The notes: a model not told the origin generated them from the letters alone. DNA of 33,192 bases from Chloroflexaceae bacterium (GCA_028282325.1 JANQID010000076.1:1-33192), one strand, 5' to 3'; counted from the first letter of the stretch, positions 9,007 to 17,555 are shown. Numbers and translations: made by a program.

Positions 9007-9184
9007 AGCAATCACCAAGTGCGGGAGCTGCGCTCCTGCGCGCCTATTGCTCGACACAATCCTACTGTGTGGCACGGTTGATCGTGCACACTTGCGACAC
9101 GTAAGAATCCGATCCTCCGTCTTCAATCTACATCGGCGGAGCATTCTGCGGGCGGATTGAAACACGCCCTCACCGGCAGGCACT

Positions 9185-11734
9185 ATGAGCAACGACGTCC
9201 TCACACCTCAATTGCTGGCGCTCTACAACGAGATCGAACACCTGCAACAGTGCAACGCCAGACTGGCGGCGGAGAATGCAGCTTTGCGGGCACAAACGCC
9301 GACTGATACGGATCAGGCGGAACAGCCCGCGCCCCACCGGCTTGCCCAGACGATCATTCAGGCGATCATTGAAGCATTCGCTGCGAATACTGCGGTGATC
9401 GACGCTGACGGCGCGATCATCGCGGTCAACCGGGCATGGTGCGCATTTGCTGAAGAAAACCAACCGATTCAAGGGAATGTCAATGAAGGCGCCAACTACC
9501 TCGCGGTTGTGGATAAGGCCGTTGGCGAAGCATCCGAAGGCGCTGCGGAAGTGGCTAAAGGCATACGTGTCGTGCTGGCAGGCGAACAGGAACGATTCGA
9601 ACTGGAATATCCTTGCCATATGCCGTGGGAAAAGCGTTGGTTTATTGCCCATATCGCCCGCTTTACAGTCGGCGATGAGGTATACGCCGTCGTTGCGCAC
9701 GAAGATATCACAGCCCGCCGCCAGATTGAAGAGGCGATCAATGAGTTGATGGATCGCCTGAATCTGATTATGGAGCGTATGCCGATTGGCTGTGCGCTCA
9801 CCGACGCGGATCTGCGCTTTATCTACTGGAATCCCGCCGCCGAGCAGATCTTCGGGTACACCGCCAAAGAGATGTTGGGCCAAACGCCCTACGCGACGAT
9901 CTGGGCGCATCTAAGCCATCTTCATTCAGAGAGCATCCGCCAGCGACTGTCCGAGGGGACAATCCCGCCCCATGGCGCCGGCAGCGTGCAGGTCAAAGAC
10001 GGTCGCACGATTATATGCGAGTGGCAAAACACTGTCCTGCGCGATTCACACGGGACATTTGTCGGCTTTCTGGGCATGGTGCAGGATGTGACGGAACGCG
10101 TACAATCCGAGCAGATGCGACAGGAATTGCTGGATCGCCTGAATCTGATTATGGAGCGCATGCCCATTGGTTGTATGACGCTGGACACAGATTTTCGGGT
10201 GACTTACTGGAATCCGGCTGCCGAGGCCATCTTTGGCTACTCCAACGCCGAGATGCTGGGCCAACAGCCTATGCACACATTGATCGCAGAAACGCAGTGG
10301 TCGAAACTGGATGTACTGATGCAATATCTAATGCACTATCCGAAAAACGAGTGCGGCGTGAATGAGAATGTGACGAAAGACGGGCGGATCATCACCTGCA
10401 ACTGGCTGCATACGCCGCTTTATGATGCGGGCGGTGCGCTGATCGGTTTTCTGGCGATGGCCCAGGACATTACCGAACGCAAGGAGTCTGAGCGCAGACT
10501 TCAGCATGCCTTTGATGAGCTTGAGCAGCGCGTCGCCGAACGCACCCGCGAACTAAGCGCCGCTAACGCCGAATTGTCGCGCGTAATGCGGGTGAAAGAC
10601 GAATTTCTGGCCAATATGAGCCACGAGCTGCGTACGCCGCTCAACGCCATATTGGGCTTCTCCGAAATGCTGTATGAGGGCGTTTATGGAGAACTAAACA
10701 GCGAGCAAGCGCAAAAGATTCGCACGGTCGAAGAGAGCGGGCGGCATCTGCTGCAACTCATCAACGATATTCTTGACCTCGCGAAGATCGGTTCAGGACA
10801 TGCCCGACTGATTATCGAGACGGTGCATGTGCCGGAAGTCTGTGAGTCCAGCCTGCGACTAATCAAGCAGATGGCGCATAAGAAGAATTTAGCCGTGCTT
10901 CCAAACCTGAACCCGGCCATCACGACGATGCAGGCCGACGGCCGTCGGCTGAAGCAGATTATAATTAACCTGTTGAGCAATGCAGTCAAATTCACCCCCG
11001 AAGGCGGTCAGGTGGGGTTGGATGTCTCCAGCGAATCGGGATCCGGATTGATCCAATTTAGCGTCTGGGACACCGGCATTGGCATTGCGCCCGAACACCT
11101 GCAGAATCTTTTCCTCCCGTTTGTCCAGGTGGATAGCAGCCTGGCGCGTTCGCACGAAGGCGCAGGACTCGGCCTCAACCTGGTTGCGCAGTTGGCGGAA
11201 ATGCACGGCGGCAGCGTCAGTGTGGAAAGCGCAGTTGGGCAGGGCAGCCGCTTCACCGTCGCGCTGCCCTGGGAGTCAGGATTGCCGGAGCATGTGCGGG
11301 CCGAAGCCGTCGCCTCCGCCGAAGAGTCGGTGACATCCGCCTCGGATTCGCGCCATGCACCGACGCGTGGTGAAGCGCCCTTGATCCTGATGGCTGAAGA
11401 TAATGTGGACTCGCTGGAGATGTTGCTCGAATACCTGGAACTTCGCGGCTTCAGGGTTGTTGTTGCGCACAATGGCGAGGAGGCCATCCAATTAGCCGGT
11501 GAACGCCAACCAGCGATTATCCTGATGGACATCCAGATGCCGCGTGTTGATGGTCTGGAGGCGATCCGCCGCATTCGCGCCGATGCCGAATTAGCGTCCA
11601 TTCCGATCATCGCGTTGACGGCGCTGGCAATGCCCGGCGACCGTGAGCGGTGTCTGGAGGCCGGAGCCAACGATTACCTCTGCAAACCTGTAAACCTCAA
11701 GCTGTTGATGGGGATGATCGACAACCTGTTGTGA
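9185..11734 (+). CDS. Hybrid histidine kinase: coiled coil-3xPAS-HisKA-HATPase-REC
   Basis: An 849-aa soluble hybrid kinase. A leucine-rich coiled coil (about 8-45) precedes three PAS domains (about 50-180, 187-312 and 314-437). The second and third both open with RLNLIMERMPIGC and are a 127-residue duplication. A second coiled coil leads to HisKA MSHELRTPL (His480), then the ATPase domain (NLLSNAVKF, DTGIGI, GAGLGL) and a C-terminal receiver (about 735-845, Asp782 in LMDIQMP, with the KPV lysine). From the HisKA onward it is a clear paralogue of the preceding kinase, but it lacks that gene's N-terminal receiver and GAF. The ATG at 9185 has only a weak AGGC upstream. A 178-base gap with no strong promoter separates it from the previous gene, and a hairpin terminator follows. 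Confidence 0.92.
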   Translation: MSNDVLTPQLLALYNEIEHLQQCNARLAAENAALRAQTPTDTDQAEQPAPHRLAQTIIQAIIEAFAANTAVIDADGAIIAVNRAWCAFAEENQPIQGNVNEGANYLAVVDKAVGEASEGAAEVAKGIRVVLAGEQERFELEYPCHMPWEKRWFIAHIARFTVGDEVYAVVAHEDITARRQIEEAINELMDRLNLIMERMPIGCALTDADLRFIYWNPAAEQIFGYTAKEMLGQTPYATIWAHLSHLHSESIRQRLSEGTIPPHGAGSVQVKDGRTIICEWQNTVLRDSHGTFVGFLGMVQDVTERVQSEQMRQELLDRLNLIMERMPIGCMTLDTDFRVTYWNPAAEAIFGYSNAEMLGQQPMHTLIAETQWSKLDVLMQYLMHYPKNECGVNENVTKDGRIITCNWLHTPLYDAGGALIGFLAMAQDITERKESERRLQHAFDELEQRVAERTRELSAANAELSRVMRVKDEFLANMSHELRTPLNAILGFSEMLYEGVYGELNSEQAQKIRTVEESGRHLLQLINDILDLAKIGSGHARLIIETVHVPEVCESSLRLIKQMAHKKNLAVLPNLNPAITTMQADGRRLKQIIINLLSNAVKFTPEGGQVGLDVSSESGSGLIQFSVWDTGIGIAPEHLQNLFLPFVQVDSSLARSHEGAGLGLNLVAQLAEMHGGSVSVESAVGQGSRFTVALPWESGLPEHVRAEAVASAEESVTSASDSRHAPTRGEAPLILMAEDNVDSLEMLLEYLELRGFRVVVAHNGEEAIQLAGERQPAIILMDIQMPRVDGLEAIRRIRADAELASIPIIALTALAMPGDRERCLEAGANDYLCKPVNLKLLMGMIDNLL

Positions 11735-11790
11735 TCGCGTTGAAAAGACCGCCAATAGCTCCAGAGTTTTCGTACAGATACGAAATGCAG

Positions 11791-11820
11791 AGAGACGCCC
11801 CCATAGGGCGTCTCTCCTTT
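11791..11820 (+). terminator. Intrinsic terminator between convergent genes
   Basis: A perfect 10-bp stem (11791-11800 AGAGACGCCC pairing with 11806-11815) with a five-base loop (CCATA) is followed by CCTTTTC. It lies 57 bases after the hybrid kinase stop and 39 bases beyond the stop of the convergent binding-protein gene. The T-run favours plus-strand termination. The other side gives a weaker tail (CTGCATTTCG). Confidence 0.75.
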
Positions 11821-11858
11821 TCTGCCGCGCGGCAATTAGCCTGTCGGCCTGGCCGCAA

Positions 11859-13211
11859 CTATCCTTCGATGGCCTTGAGGTCTTCGAGGATCGGCTCGGC
11901 AGCCTTGGTCAACTCGTCGTTGATCTCCGCAAAGACAGTGGCCGGCGCCTCGTTGTTCACGACGATGCGTTCCAGTCCCTTGCCGATGATCTGGTCGCCG
12001 TTGCGCACATAGACGCGAGCGGCGTCCTGAGCGCGGGTCTTCGGCAGCTGATCGACGGCGGTCTTGAAGTTCGGGTTCTCTTCGAAGAATTGAACCATCT
12101 CCGGCAACTGCTTGGCGCTGATGCGGGTCGGCATATAGCCGGTCTCGCGCGCCCAGAACCCGGCGTTCTCCGGGTTGGTGACATACGTGATGTACTGCAT
12201 CGCCGCCAGCTTCTTCTCGTCGGGGATGCTGCTGGGAATCGCCAGGCCAGCGCCGCCGGTCGGGCAGCCGAAGTAGGTCTCTTCGGGCAGGAAGCCCACA
12301 CCAACCTCGAAGGAGGCAGTTTCGCTGATGCTCCGGAGCCCGCCGGTCGAGGCCATCATTGATGCGGCCGTGCCGCCCAGGAACTCCTGGCTGATGTCGC
12401 TGGCCAGCAAAGCCCAGCCCAGCGAGTTGGCCGTGTCCTGGTAGAACTGGGCTCCGCGCAGGGTATTCTCGTCGGTCATAGTCATCGTGAAGTCGTCCAA
12501 CGAGTACTGCCCGCCGAACTGCCAGGTAACACCCTGGAACAGCCAGGCTATATAGCTGGCGCTGTTCGGATGGACGAAGGCGGCGCGGGTCATCGTATCG
12601 CCTTCCTTCTGCACCAGTTGCGGCGCCCACTCTATGAACTCAGCCCAGTTGGCCGGCGCGCGGTCTTCCAAACCAGCTTCGGCCCAGATGTCTTTGTTGT
12701 AGTAGAAGAGCGGCGTGCTGCGGCCAAAGGGAATCCAATAGTTCACACCCTGGCGATTTCCCTCGTTGAGCAGCACCGGCTCGAAGTCGGTCAGATCCAG
12801 GCCAGTCTGGGCAGCCAGATCATCAAGCGGGCTGATTGCACCAGCGACATAGAAGGTGAACCACCAGACGTCCGAGAGCAGAACTACTTCGGGAATAGTG
12901 TCGGCCTGCAAACCGGCGGTGAACTTCTGCGCCGTATCCTCATAGCTGCCCTGGAACTGGTACTCAACGACAATCTCATCCTGGGAGCCGTTGAACTTCT
13001 CGACCAGCGCCGTCTCAGCTTCACCGAGACCGCCGCTGTACGATCCCCAGTAGGTCAGATTCACGGTCGAGCCGGTCTCGCTGACCACTGCCGGAGCGCT
13101 GGTCGGCTCCTGGGCAGCAGGCGCCGTGCCACAGGCCGCGAGAACCGCGGCGCCACCACCAACCGTCATCAGTTTGAGCATTTCGCGGCGCGTCATAAAA
13201 CGCTGCGACAT
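11859..13211 (-). CDS. ABC transporter solute-binding lipoprotein, UgpB-like (family 1)
   Basis: A 450-aa extracellular solute-binding protein. The N-terminus has a twin-arginine motif (TRREMLKL, R8-R9) and a lipobox LAAC with Cys27. It is therefore probably exported folded by Tat and lipid-anchored. An acidic/Ala-Pro-rich linker precedes the mature domain, which begins near VNLTYWGSY. Segments GSYEDT, STPLFYYNKDIW, NPENAGFWA and ETGYMPT resemble E. coli UgpB, the glycerol-3-phosphate binder, more than maltose binders. The true ligand could be another glycerophosphoryl compound or an oligosaccharide. AAAGGAG lies eight bases before the ATG. It is the last gene of a three-gene operon with two permeases, and its stop faces a terminator. 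Confidence 0.87.
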   Translation of the reverse strand: MSQRFMTRREMLKLMTVGGGAAVLAACGTAPAAQEPTSAPAVVSETGSTVNLTYWGSYSGGLGEAETALVEKFNGSQDEIVVEYQFQGSYEDTAQKFTAGLQADTIPEVVLLSDVWWFTFYVAGAISPLDDLAAQTGLDLTDFEPVLLNEGNRQGVNYWIPFGRSTPLFYYNKDIWAEAGLEDRAPANWAEFIEWAPQLVQKEGDTMTRAAFVHPNSASYIAWLFQGVTWQFGGQYSLDDFTMTMTDENTLRGAQFYQDTANSLGWALLASDISQEFLGGTAASMMASTGGLRSISETASFEVGVGFLPEETYFGCPTGGAGLAIPSSIPDEKKLAAMQYITYVTNPENAGFWARETGYMPTRISAKQLPEMVQFFEENPNFKTAVDQLPKTRAQDAARVYVRNGDQIIGKGLERIVVNNEAPATVFAEINDELTKAAEPILEDLKAIEG

Positions 13212-13346
13212 CCGGAGTCTCCTTTCTCATCGATTCCGTTGCAGGCACAGACGCTGCGCCTGCGTGATGAAATCTGTATGCACACGGGGTCTCCGCCCCG
13301 AAGCGCCAATTAGGAAGAAGGTGCTGTCATAGCATGCAAGGATTCA

Positions 13347-14234
13347 TTACCCCTTGACTGCTCCGGCGGCAATGCCGTCGACGATATAGCGTTGAGCCCA
13401 GATAAATCCGATCATCACCGGCACAATCAGGAAGAGCGAGCCGGCCATCACCACCCCCCAGTTGACCAGTCCCTCCTGGTCACGCAGCCAGAAGATACCG
13501 ATCGGGAGGGTCCGCATATCGGCTGTGTTCGTTACAATCAACGGCCAGAGAAAGTCATTCCATTTCGCAACGAGTGACAGGAGCGCCATTGTCACAATCG
13601 CCGGTTGGGCCATTGGCGCCACAACCGAGGTCATTGTCCGCAGGTGCCCGGCTCCATCGACGCGGGCGGCTTCGAGCACCTCGTACGGCAGCGCCTTGAA
13701 CGCCTGGCGCAGCAGGAAGGTGCCGTAGGCGATTGCGGCGCCAGGCACGATAATGCCCTGGTAGGTGTTGATCCAGCCCAGGCGGGCGATCGTCAGGTAG
13801 TTGGGGATAATCGTGATCTCGACCGGGATCATCAGCGCCGAGAGCAAGATGATGAACACATAATTCTTGCCGGGAAAACGGACGAACGCCAGAGCATAGG
13901 CCGACATAATCGCCAGCGCCACCTCGGAAAGCGAACCTAGCGCTGTCACGATGATGCTATTGATGTAGTAACGCCCGAACGGCGCCGCATTCCAGGCATC
14001 GGGGAAATTCTGCCAGGTTGGCTCCAGCGGAAACCAGGTCGGTGGAACGCGATAGATTTCGTTGTACAGCTTAAATGAGCCAATGAGCGTCCAGTAGATC
14101 GGCAGTCCGATCACAATGACCACCCCGATCATCGCCAGATAGCCAAGCCAGCGCATTGCACGCGGGCGCGGGCGCGCATCGGCGCGGGGAGCCGGCCCAA
14201 CAACTGTTTCGTACTCAAACTCGCGTGTAGTCAT
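13347..14234 (-). CDS. ABC sugar-type transporter permease, UgpE/MalG-like
   Basis: A 295-aa inner-membrane permease of the binding-protein-dependent family. After a basic, proline-rich cytoplasmic N-terminus (to about residue 30) there are six predicted membrane segments. The cytoplasmic EAA loop that contacts the ATPase reads LEAARVDGAG. The segment ALMIPVEITIIP matches UgpE's MLPVEV region well. It lies 43 bases after the other permease gene and 135 bases before the binding-protein gene. Its Shine-Dalgarno sequence is weak, so coupling to the upstream permease is plausible. It would pair with that permease to form the channel. No ATP-binding subunit is encoded nearby, so it must use one encoded elsewhere, as many members of this transporter class do. 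Confidence 0.88.
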   Translation of the reverse strand: MTTREFEYETVVGPAPRADARPRPRAMRWLGYLAMIGVVIVIGLPIYWTLIGSFKLYNEIYRVPPTWFPLEPTWQNFPDAWNAAPFGRYYINSIIVTALGSLSEVALAIMSAYALAFVRFPGKNYVFIILLSALMIPVEITIIPNYLTIARLGWINTYQGIIVPGAAIAYGTFLLRQAFKALPYEVLEAARVDGAGHLRTMTSVVAPMAQPAIVTMALLSLVAKWNDFLWPLIVTNTADMRTLPIGIFWLRDQEGLVNWGVVMAGSLFLIVPVMIGFIWAQRYIVDGIAAGAVKG

Positions 14235-14277
14235 GAAAACTCAATATCCGTTTGATGTATCCGCCCGACGTGGAAGA

Positions 14278-15186
14278 CTAGCCGTACGACACCTGGCGTT
14301 CGAGGTAGCGCAACTGGATCAGCGTCAATATGAACATGATCGTGAACAGCACCATCGCCACCACTCCAGCCTCGCCGGCATCGTAGCTGACGAAACCCAG
14401 CTCGTAGAGGAACAGGATCAAGGTGCTGGTCGCATTGACCGGTCCGCCGTTCGTCAGCACCTTGATGATGTCGAACGACTGAAAGCTGGTCAGAATGCTC
14501 GTGACCGAGAGGAAAAAGGCGACCGGCGAAAGCCCCGGCAGCGTCACGTTCCAGAACTGAGCCCAGGCGCCGGCCCCATCAACCCTGGCCGCTTCGTAAA
14601 GGTCGCGCGGAATGCCCTGCAAGCCGGCCAGGTAGATCACGACCGCATAGCCGATGTTCTTCCAGATATAGACGATAATTACTGCCGGCATAGCCCAGAA
14701 CGGATCAACCAGCCAGTCCGGCGAATTCAGGCCGACCCAGCCTAGGATCTGGTCGAGCAAGCCATAGCGCGGATCGAAAATGTAGCTCCAGACCACCGCG
14801 ACAACCGCGCCCGACATAACCACGGGCGAGAAGACGATTGCCCGCGCCCCATCGCGAAAACGCAGCGGCTGGTTGATCAACAGGGCAAGTAACAGGCCGA
14901 GCAGCAGCGTGCCGCCCACCGTTGCAACCGTGAAGACCAGCGTATTGCCCATGATTTCCCAGAACTTAGCGTCGGTGAAGGTGTCGATATAGTTATTGAA
15001 CCAGACCCATGGTTTCGTCGGACGCAAGAAATTCCATCTGACGAAACTGAGGTAGAAGTTGTATATCAGCGGCCAGTAGGTGAAAATACTGAACAGCGCC
15101 AGATTCGGCCCGACTAACAAGCCGAAGAGCAGCCATTCGCGGTGTTTACGCTTGGTCCAGGGAAAGGAAATCGCACGCGATGTCAT
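14278..15186 (-). CDS. ABC sugar-type transporter permease, UgpA/MalF-like
   Basis: A membrane permease of about 302 aa with six predicted segments and the EAA loop YEAARVDGAG. Segments such as GPNLALFSIFTYWPL, FSPVVMSG and LTNGGPVNAT are typical of the UgpA/MalF-like half of sugar importers. It is the first gene of the operon, followed by the UgpE-like permease and the binding lipoprotein. The start is uncertain. ATG 15186 (MTSRA) and ATG 15207 (MLGRI) both have only weak purine-rich sequences upstream. The frame also runs open to a TTG at 15288, which I think is too far out because it would add a non-homologous tail. Confidence 0.85.
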   Translation of the reverse strand: MTSRAISFPWTKRKHREWLLFGLLVGPNLALFSIFTYWPLIYNFYLSFVRWNFLRPTKPWVWFNNYIDTFTDAKFWEIMGNTLVFTVATVGGTLLLGLLLALLINQPLRFRDGARAIVFSPVVMSGAVVAVVWSYIFDPRYGLLDQILGWVGLNSPDWLVDPFWAMPAVIIVYIWKNIGYAVVIYLAGLQGIPRDLYEAARVDGAGAWAQFWNVTLPGLSPVAFFLSVTSILTSFQSFDIIKVLTNGGPVNATSTLILFLYELGFVSYDAGEAGVVAMVLFTIMFILTLIQLRYLERQVSYG

Positions 15187-15321
15187 ATCAAATATGCGTC
15201 CCAACATAATAATATAGATACCTGCACGACCGGGACGCAACGGCGCGCTCTTCCCCAAATAATTGCAGCCTGGCTTTGGAGATGGCAAGATTGATAATTC
15301 AGCGCATATGATAGACGAAAC

Positions 15322-15364
15322 GTTTTAACTGCTGAATATGGTTTGATTAATCAATCGTTAAAAA
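15322..15364. promoter_or_regulatory. Operator-like dyads upstream of the ugp-like operon
   Basis: A perfect 12-bp palindrome TTGATTAATCAA (15343-15354) lies inside a wider inverted pair, GTTTTAAC (15322-15329) and GTTAAAAA (15357-15364, seven of eight positions matching). The stretch is markedly AT-rich against its surroundings. It lies between the divergent ABC importer operon and the carboxypeptidase gene, where a ligand-responsive repressor could bind. No regulator gene is present in the cluster. On the carboxypeptidase side a TATAAT occurs at 15439-15444, without a convincing -35. Confidence 0.4.
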
Positions 15365-15487
15365 TGTGTTAGCCGTCGTGCCTGCGCGCTCTGGCTGCTC
15401 GATTGGCAGGAGCGCTGCATACGTCGCTTCTCCGGTGGTATAATCTGACCGGAATCTGGGTCGGTATTGTGGAGATGGACGTCCTGC

Positions 15488-16861
15488 GTGAAGATTCCCT
15501 CAGTTACATCGATAGTGGCGTTGCTGGTTGTCTGCATGCTGGCCATGCCACCCGGTCGCGCCTTCCCGGTTGCCGCTGCCGGCGAATATGCTGAAACGCC
15601 GATCCGCGAGCTGACGTTGGGCGTTTCGGCCCAGGGACGCCCGATCACCGCCGTCCAGATCGGCGTCGGGTCGCGCAAGCTGGTGATTGTCGGCGATACC
15701 CACGGCGGCCCCGAAGCGAATACCCACGAATTGACCGTGCAATTAATCGAACACTTCCGCGCCAACGCCGACCAAGTTCCGCCGCCGACGCGTCTCTACC
15801 TGATCCCGACGATCAACCCCGATGGGCTGGCCCTGGATACGCGTTTTGACGCGGCCGGCGTAGACTTGAATCGCAATATGAACACCAACCACGACGCCTG
15901 CCCGGAGAACGACTGGTCACCAACGGTATTTGGCGCGTATGGCATCGTTTCCGACACCGGCGGCCCGTTCCCCGATTCGCAGCACGAGACGCGCCTGATC
16001 CGCGACTTCCTGCTCGACGCATCGGGGGCGATTTTCCTGCATAGCAATGCGGGGCTGGTCTTTCCGGCTTTCTGTGAGCACGCGCCCTCGATTGCGCTGG
16101 CCCAGGCGTATGCTGAAGCGTCGGGGTATGCGTACAGCCGAACGTGGGAGGCGTACAAGATCACAGGAGGTATGCACGATTGGGCCGGGAGCATGGGTAT
16201 TGCGGCAATTACCCCGGAGCTAATCTCCGGCGTTGATAGCGAGTTTCCGCAGAATCTGGCCGGAGTGCAAGCGGTGCTGGAGCAGGCCGCTGTCCTGCTG
16301 CCGTTGCCGGAAGATCAGATCGCCGCCGATATTCGCGTACCGGCGGTGATCTGGCGCTATTGGAAATCGCACGGCGGCGAAGACATGTTCGGGTTGCCGT
16401 TGGAGACGGCCCGTCGCACGGAGCACGGACTGGTACAGACCTTTACGCGCGCGCGGCTGGAACTCGACGAGGATCGCGCCGATACGCCGTTTCTGGTGCA
16501 ACCAGCCCCGCTTGGCACGCAGAGCGCGGCAGCGCGCAGCTATGGCGGCGATGATGCGGCGTTTGCGCCGGTTGCGCCCGACGCCGCGCCGGTCTTCTTT
16601 CCGGAGACCGGACACAGCCTGCGCGAGGCGTTTCTGACCTACTGGCAACGCCAGAGCGGCCTCGCCGATATTGGGTATCCGCTTTCGGAGGAATTCGAGG
16701 CAACCACCGTCGATGGACGGCGGCGGATCGTTCAATACTTCGAGCGGACGATACTGGCCTACTATCCGGAAGATGACAGCGTGCGCCCGGAGCCGCTCGG
16801 CTGGCGGCAACTGCAACTCGAAGGCGTTGCGGCCCCGTGGATGGCCGCTCAGGTGCGTTAA
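15488..16861 (+). CDS. Secreted M14-family zinc carboxypeptidase with C-terminal GYPL/LGFP-like repeats
   Basis: A protein of about 457 aa with a signal peptide (Lys2, hydrophobic core LLVVCMLAM, cleavage near residue 30). The M14 catalytic domain shows zinc ligands His72 and Glu76 in THGGPEANT, a NPDG segment, the LNRN substrate-binding segment, the third zinc ligand His185 in FLHSNAG, and the general base Glu244 in ITPEL. The C-terminus carries two repeats (about 287-345 and 385-450). The second has DIGYPLSEEF followed by VQYFERTIL. These repeats are thought to mediate wall or surface attachment. I chose GTG 15488 because it gives a compact signal peptide. TTG 15467 in the same frame would add seven residues. 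Likely role: trimming peptides or wall stem peptides outside the cell. It is divergent from the ABC importer. Confidence 0.85.
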   Translation: MKIPSVTSIVALLVVCMLAMPPGRAFPVAAAGEYAETPIRELTLGVSAQGRPITAVQIGVGSRKLVIVGDTHGGPEANTHELTVQLIEHFRANADQVPPPTRLYLIPTINPDGLALDTRFDAAGVDLNRNMNTNHDACPENDWSPTVFGAYGIVSDTGGPFPDSQHETRLIRDFLLDASGAIFLHSNAGLVFPAFCEHAPSIALAQAYAEASGYAYSRTWEAYKITGGMHDWAGSMGIAAITPELISGVDSEFPQNLAGVQAVLEQAAVLLPLPEDQIAADIRVPAVIWRYWKSHGGEDMFGLPLETARRTEHGLVQTFTRARLELDEDRADTPFLVQPAPLGTQSAAARSYGGDDAAFAPVAPDAAPVFFPETGHSLREAFLTYWQRQSGLADIGYPLSEEFEATTVDGRRRIVQYFERTILAYYPEDDSVRPEPLGWRQLQLEGVAAPWMAAQVR

Positions 16862-16911
16862 TGCCGCATACATAGAAATCGTAAATCTAAAGTCTGCAAT
16901 CTCAAATGGTA

Positions 16912-17487
16912 TTACGCGTTGACCCGCTCGATATATATACCGGTGCGGGTGTCGATCTTTAGCACATCGCCCTCGTTGACAAAGCCGGGGACGGAAACCA
17001 CCGCGCCGGTTTCCAACGTGGCCGGTTTGTTCACCGATGTCGCCGTGTCGCCGCGCACCGCTGTCGTCGTCTCGGTGACGGCAAGATTGACGAAGATCGG
17101 CAACTCTACGCCAATCAATTCATTCTTCTCGTCATCAAACAGCAAATCGGCGTTCTCATTTTCCTTGAGGAATTGCGCGCCCTCGCCGATCTGCGCTTCG
17201 GTAACGGCCATCTGGTCGAAGGTCTCGGTATCCATAAAGATGAAGTCGTTGCCGTCGCGATAGAGAAATTGCATTGTGCGGCGCTCAATGCGCACAATGT
17301 CGATGTCTGAACCGGCGCGCACACGATCTTCAATCACCTTGCCGGTCGTCTTGCTTTTCAGCTTCATACGCACGAACGCGCGCCAGTTGCCAGGGCTGAC
17401 ATGCTGAAATTCGACAACCTGGTACAGGTCGTTGTTATAGCGAATAACCATTCCGTTCCGCAGGTCCGAGGTCGTCCCAGACGCCAT
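16912..17487 (-). CDS. efp: Translation elongation factor P
   Basis: A 191-aa EF-P of standard length with the usual three beta-barrel domains. It binds between the P and E sites of the ribosome and relieves stalling at consecutive prolines. The N-terminal NGMVIRYNNDLYQVVEFQH and AFVRMKLKSKTTG segments and the C-terminal FVNEGDVLKIDTRTG signature are clear. The tip of the domain I loop, usually PGK or PGR with a post-translationally modified residue, reads SPGNW here, placing Asn34 at the modified position. ATG 17487 has AGGAGG about eight bases upstream. The frame extends further upstream without a better start. The gene follows a 192-base leader/promoter region with a strong inverted repeat, and no EF-P modification enzyme is seen nearby. 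Confidence 0.95.
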   Translation of the reverse strand: MASGTTSDLRNGMVIRYNNDLYQVVEFQHVSPGNWRAFVRMKLKSKTTGKVIEDRVRAGSDIDIVRIERRTMQFLYRDGNDFIFMDTETFDQMAVTEAQIGEGAQFLKENENADLLFDDEKNELIGVELPIFVNLAVTETTTAVRGDTATSVNKPATLETGAVVSVPGFVNEGDVLKIDTRTGIYIERVNA

Positions 17488-17510
17488 GCACACTCCTCCT
17501 ACACGCTGAT

Positions 17511-17555
17511 AGAGCAATCCTCTACCGATGTATACATACCGCACAGGATTGCTCT
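17511..17555 (-). promoter_or_regulatory. efp leader hairpin / dyad
   Basis: A perfect 11-bp inverted repeat, AGAGCAATCCT (17511-17521) and AGGATTGCTCT (17545-17555), has a 23-base spacer. The spacer contains a further 10-bp palindrome ATGTATACAT (17528-17537). It ends 23 bases upstream of the efp start codon, just before the Shine-Dalgarno sequence. It could be an RNA stem-loop in the leader that modulates efp translation, or a DNA operator. There is no T-run after it, so it does not look like an attenuator. Confidence 0.55.

Noticed and set aside
9007-9184. Possible terminator or promoter between the second and third kinases
   Set aside because: There is a weak GC-rich dyad (GCGGGAG/CTCCTGC) but no T-run, and no convincing -35/-10 pair.
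12570-13313. 247-codon plus-strand frame opposite the binding protein gene
   Set aside because: The opposite strand has a lipobox, a Tat motif and UgpB-like segments. The plus-strand translation is Arg-rich and unrecognisable.
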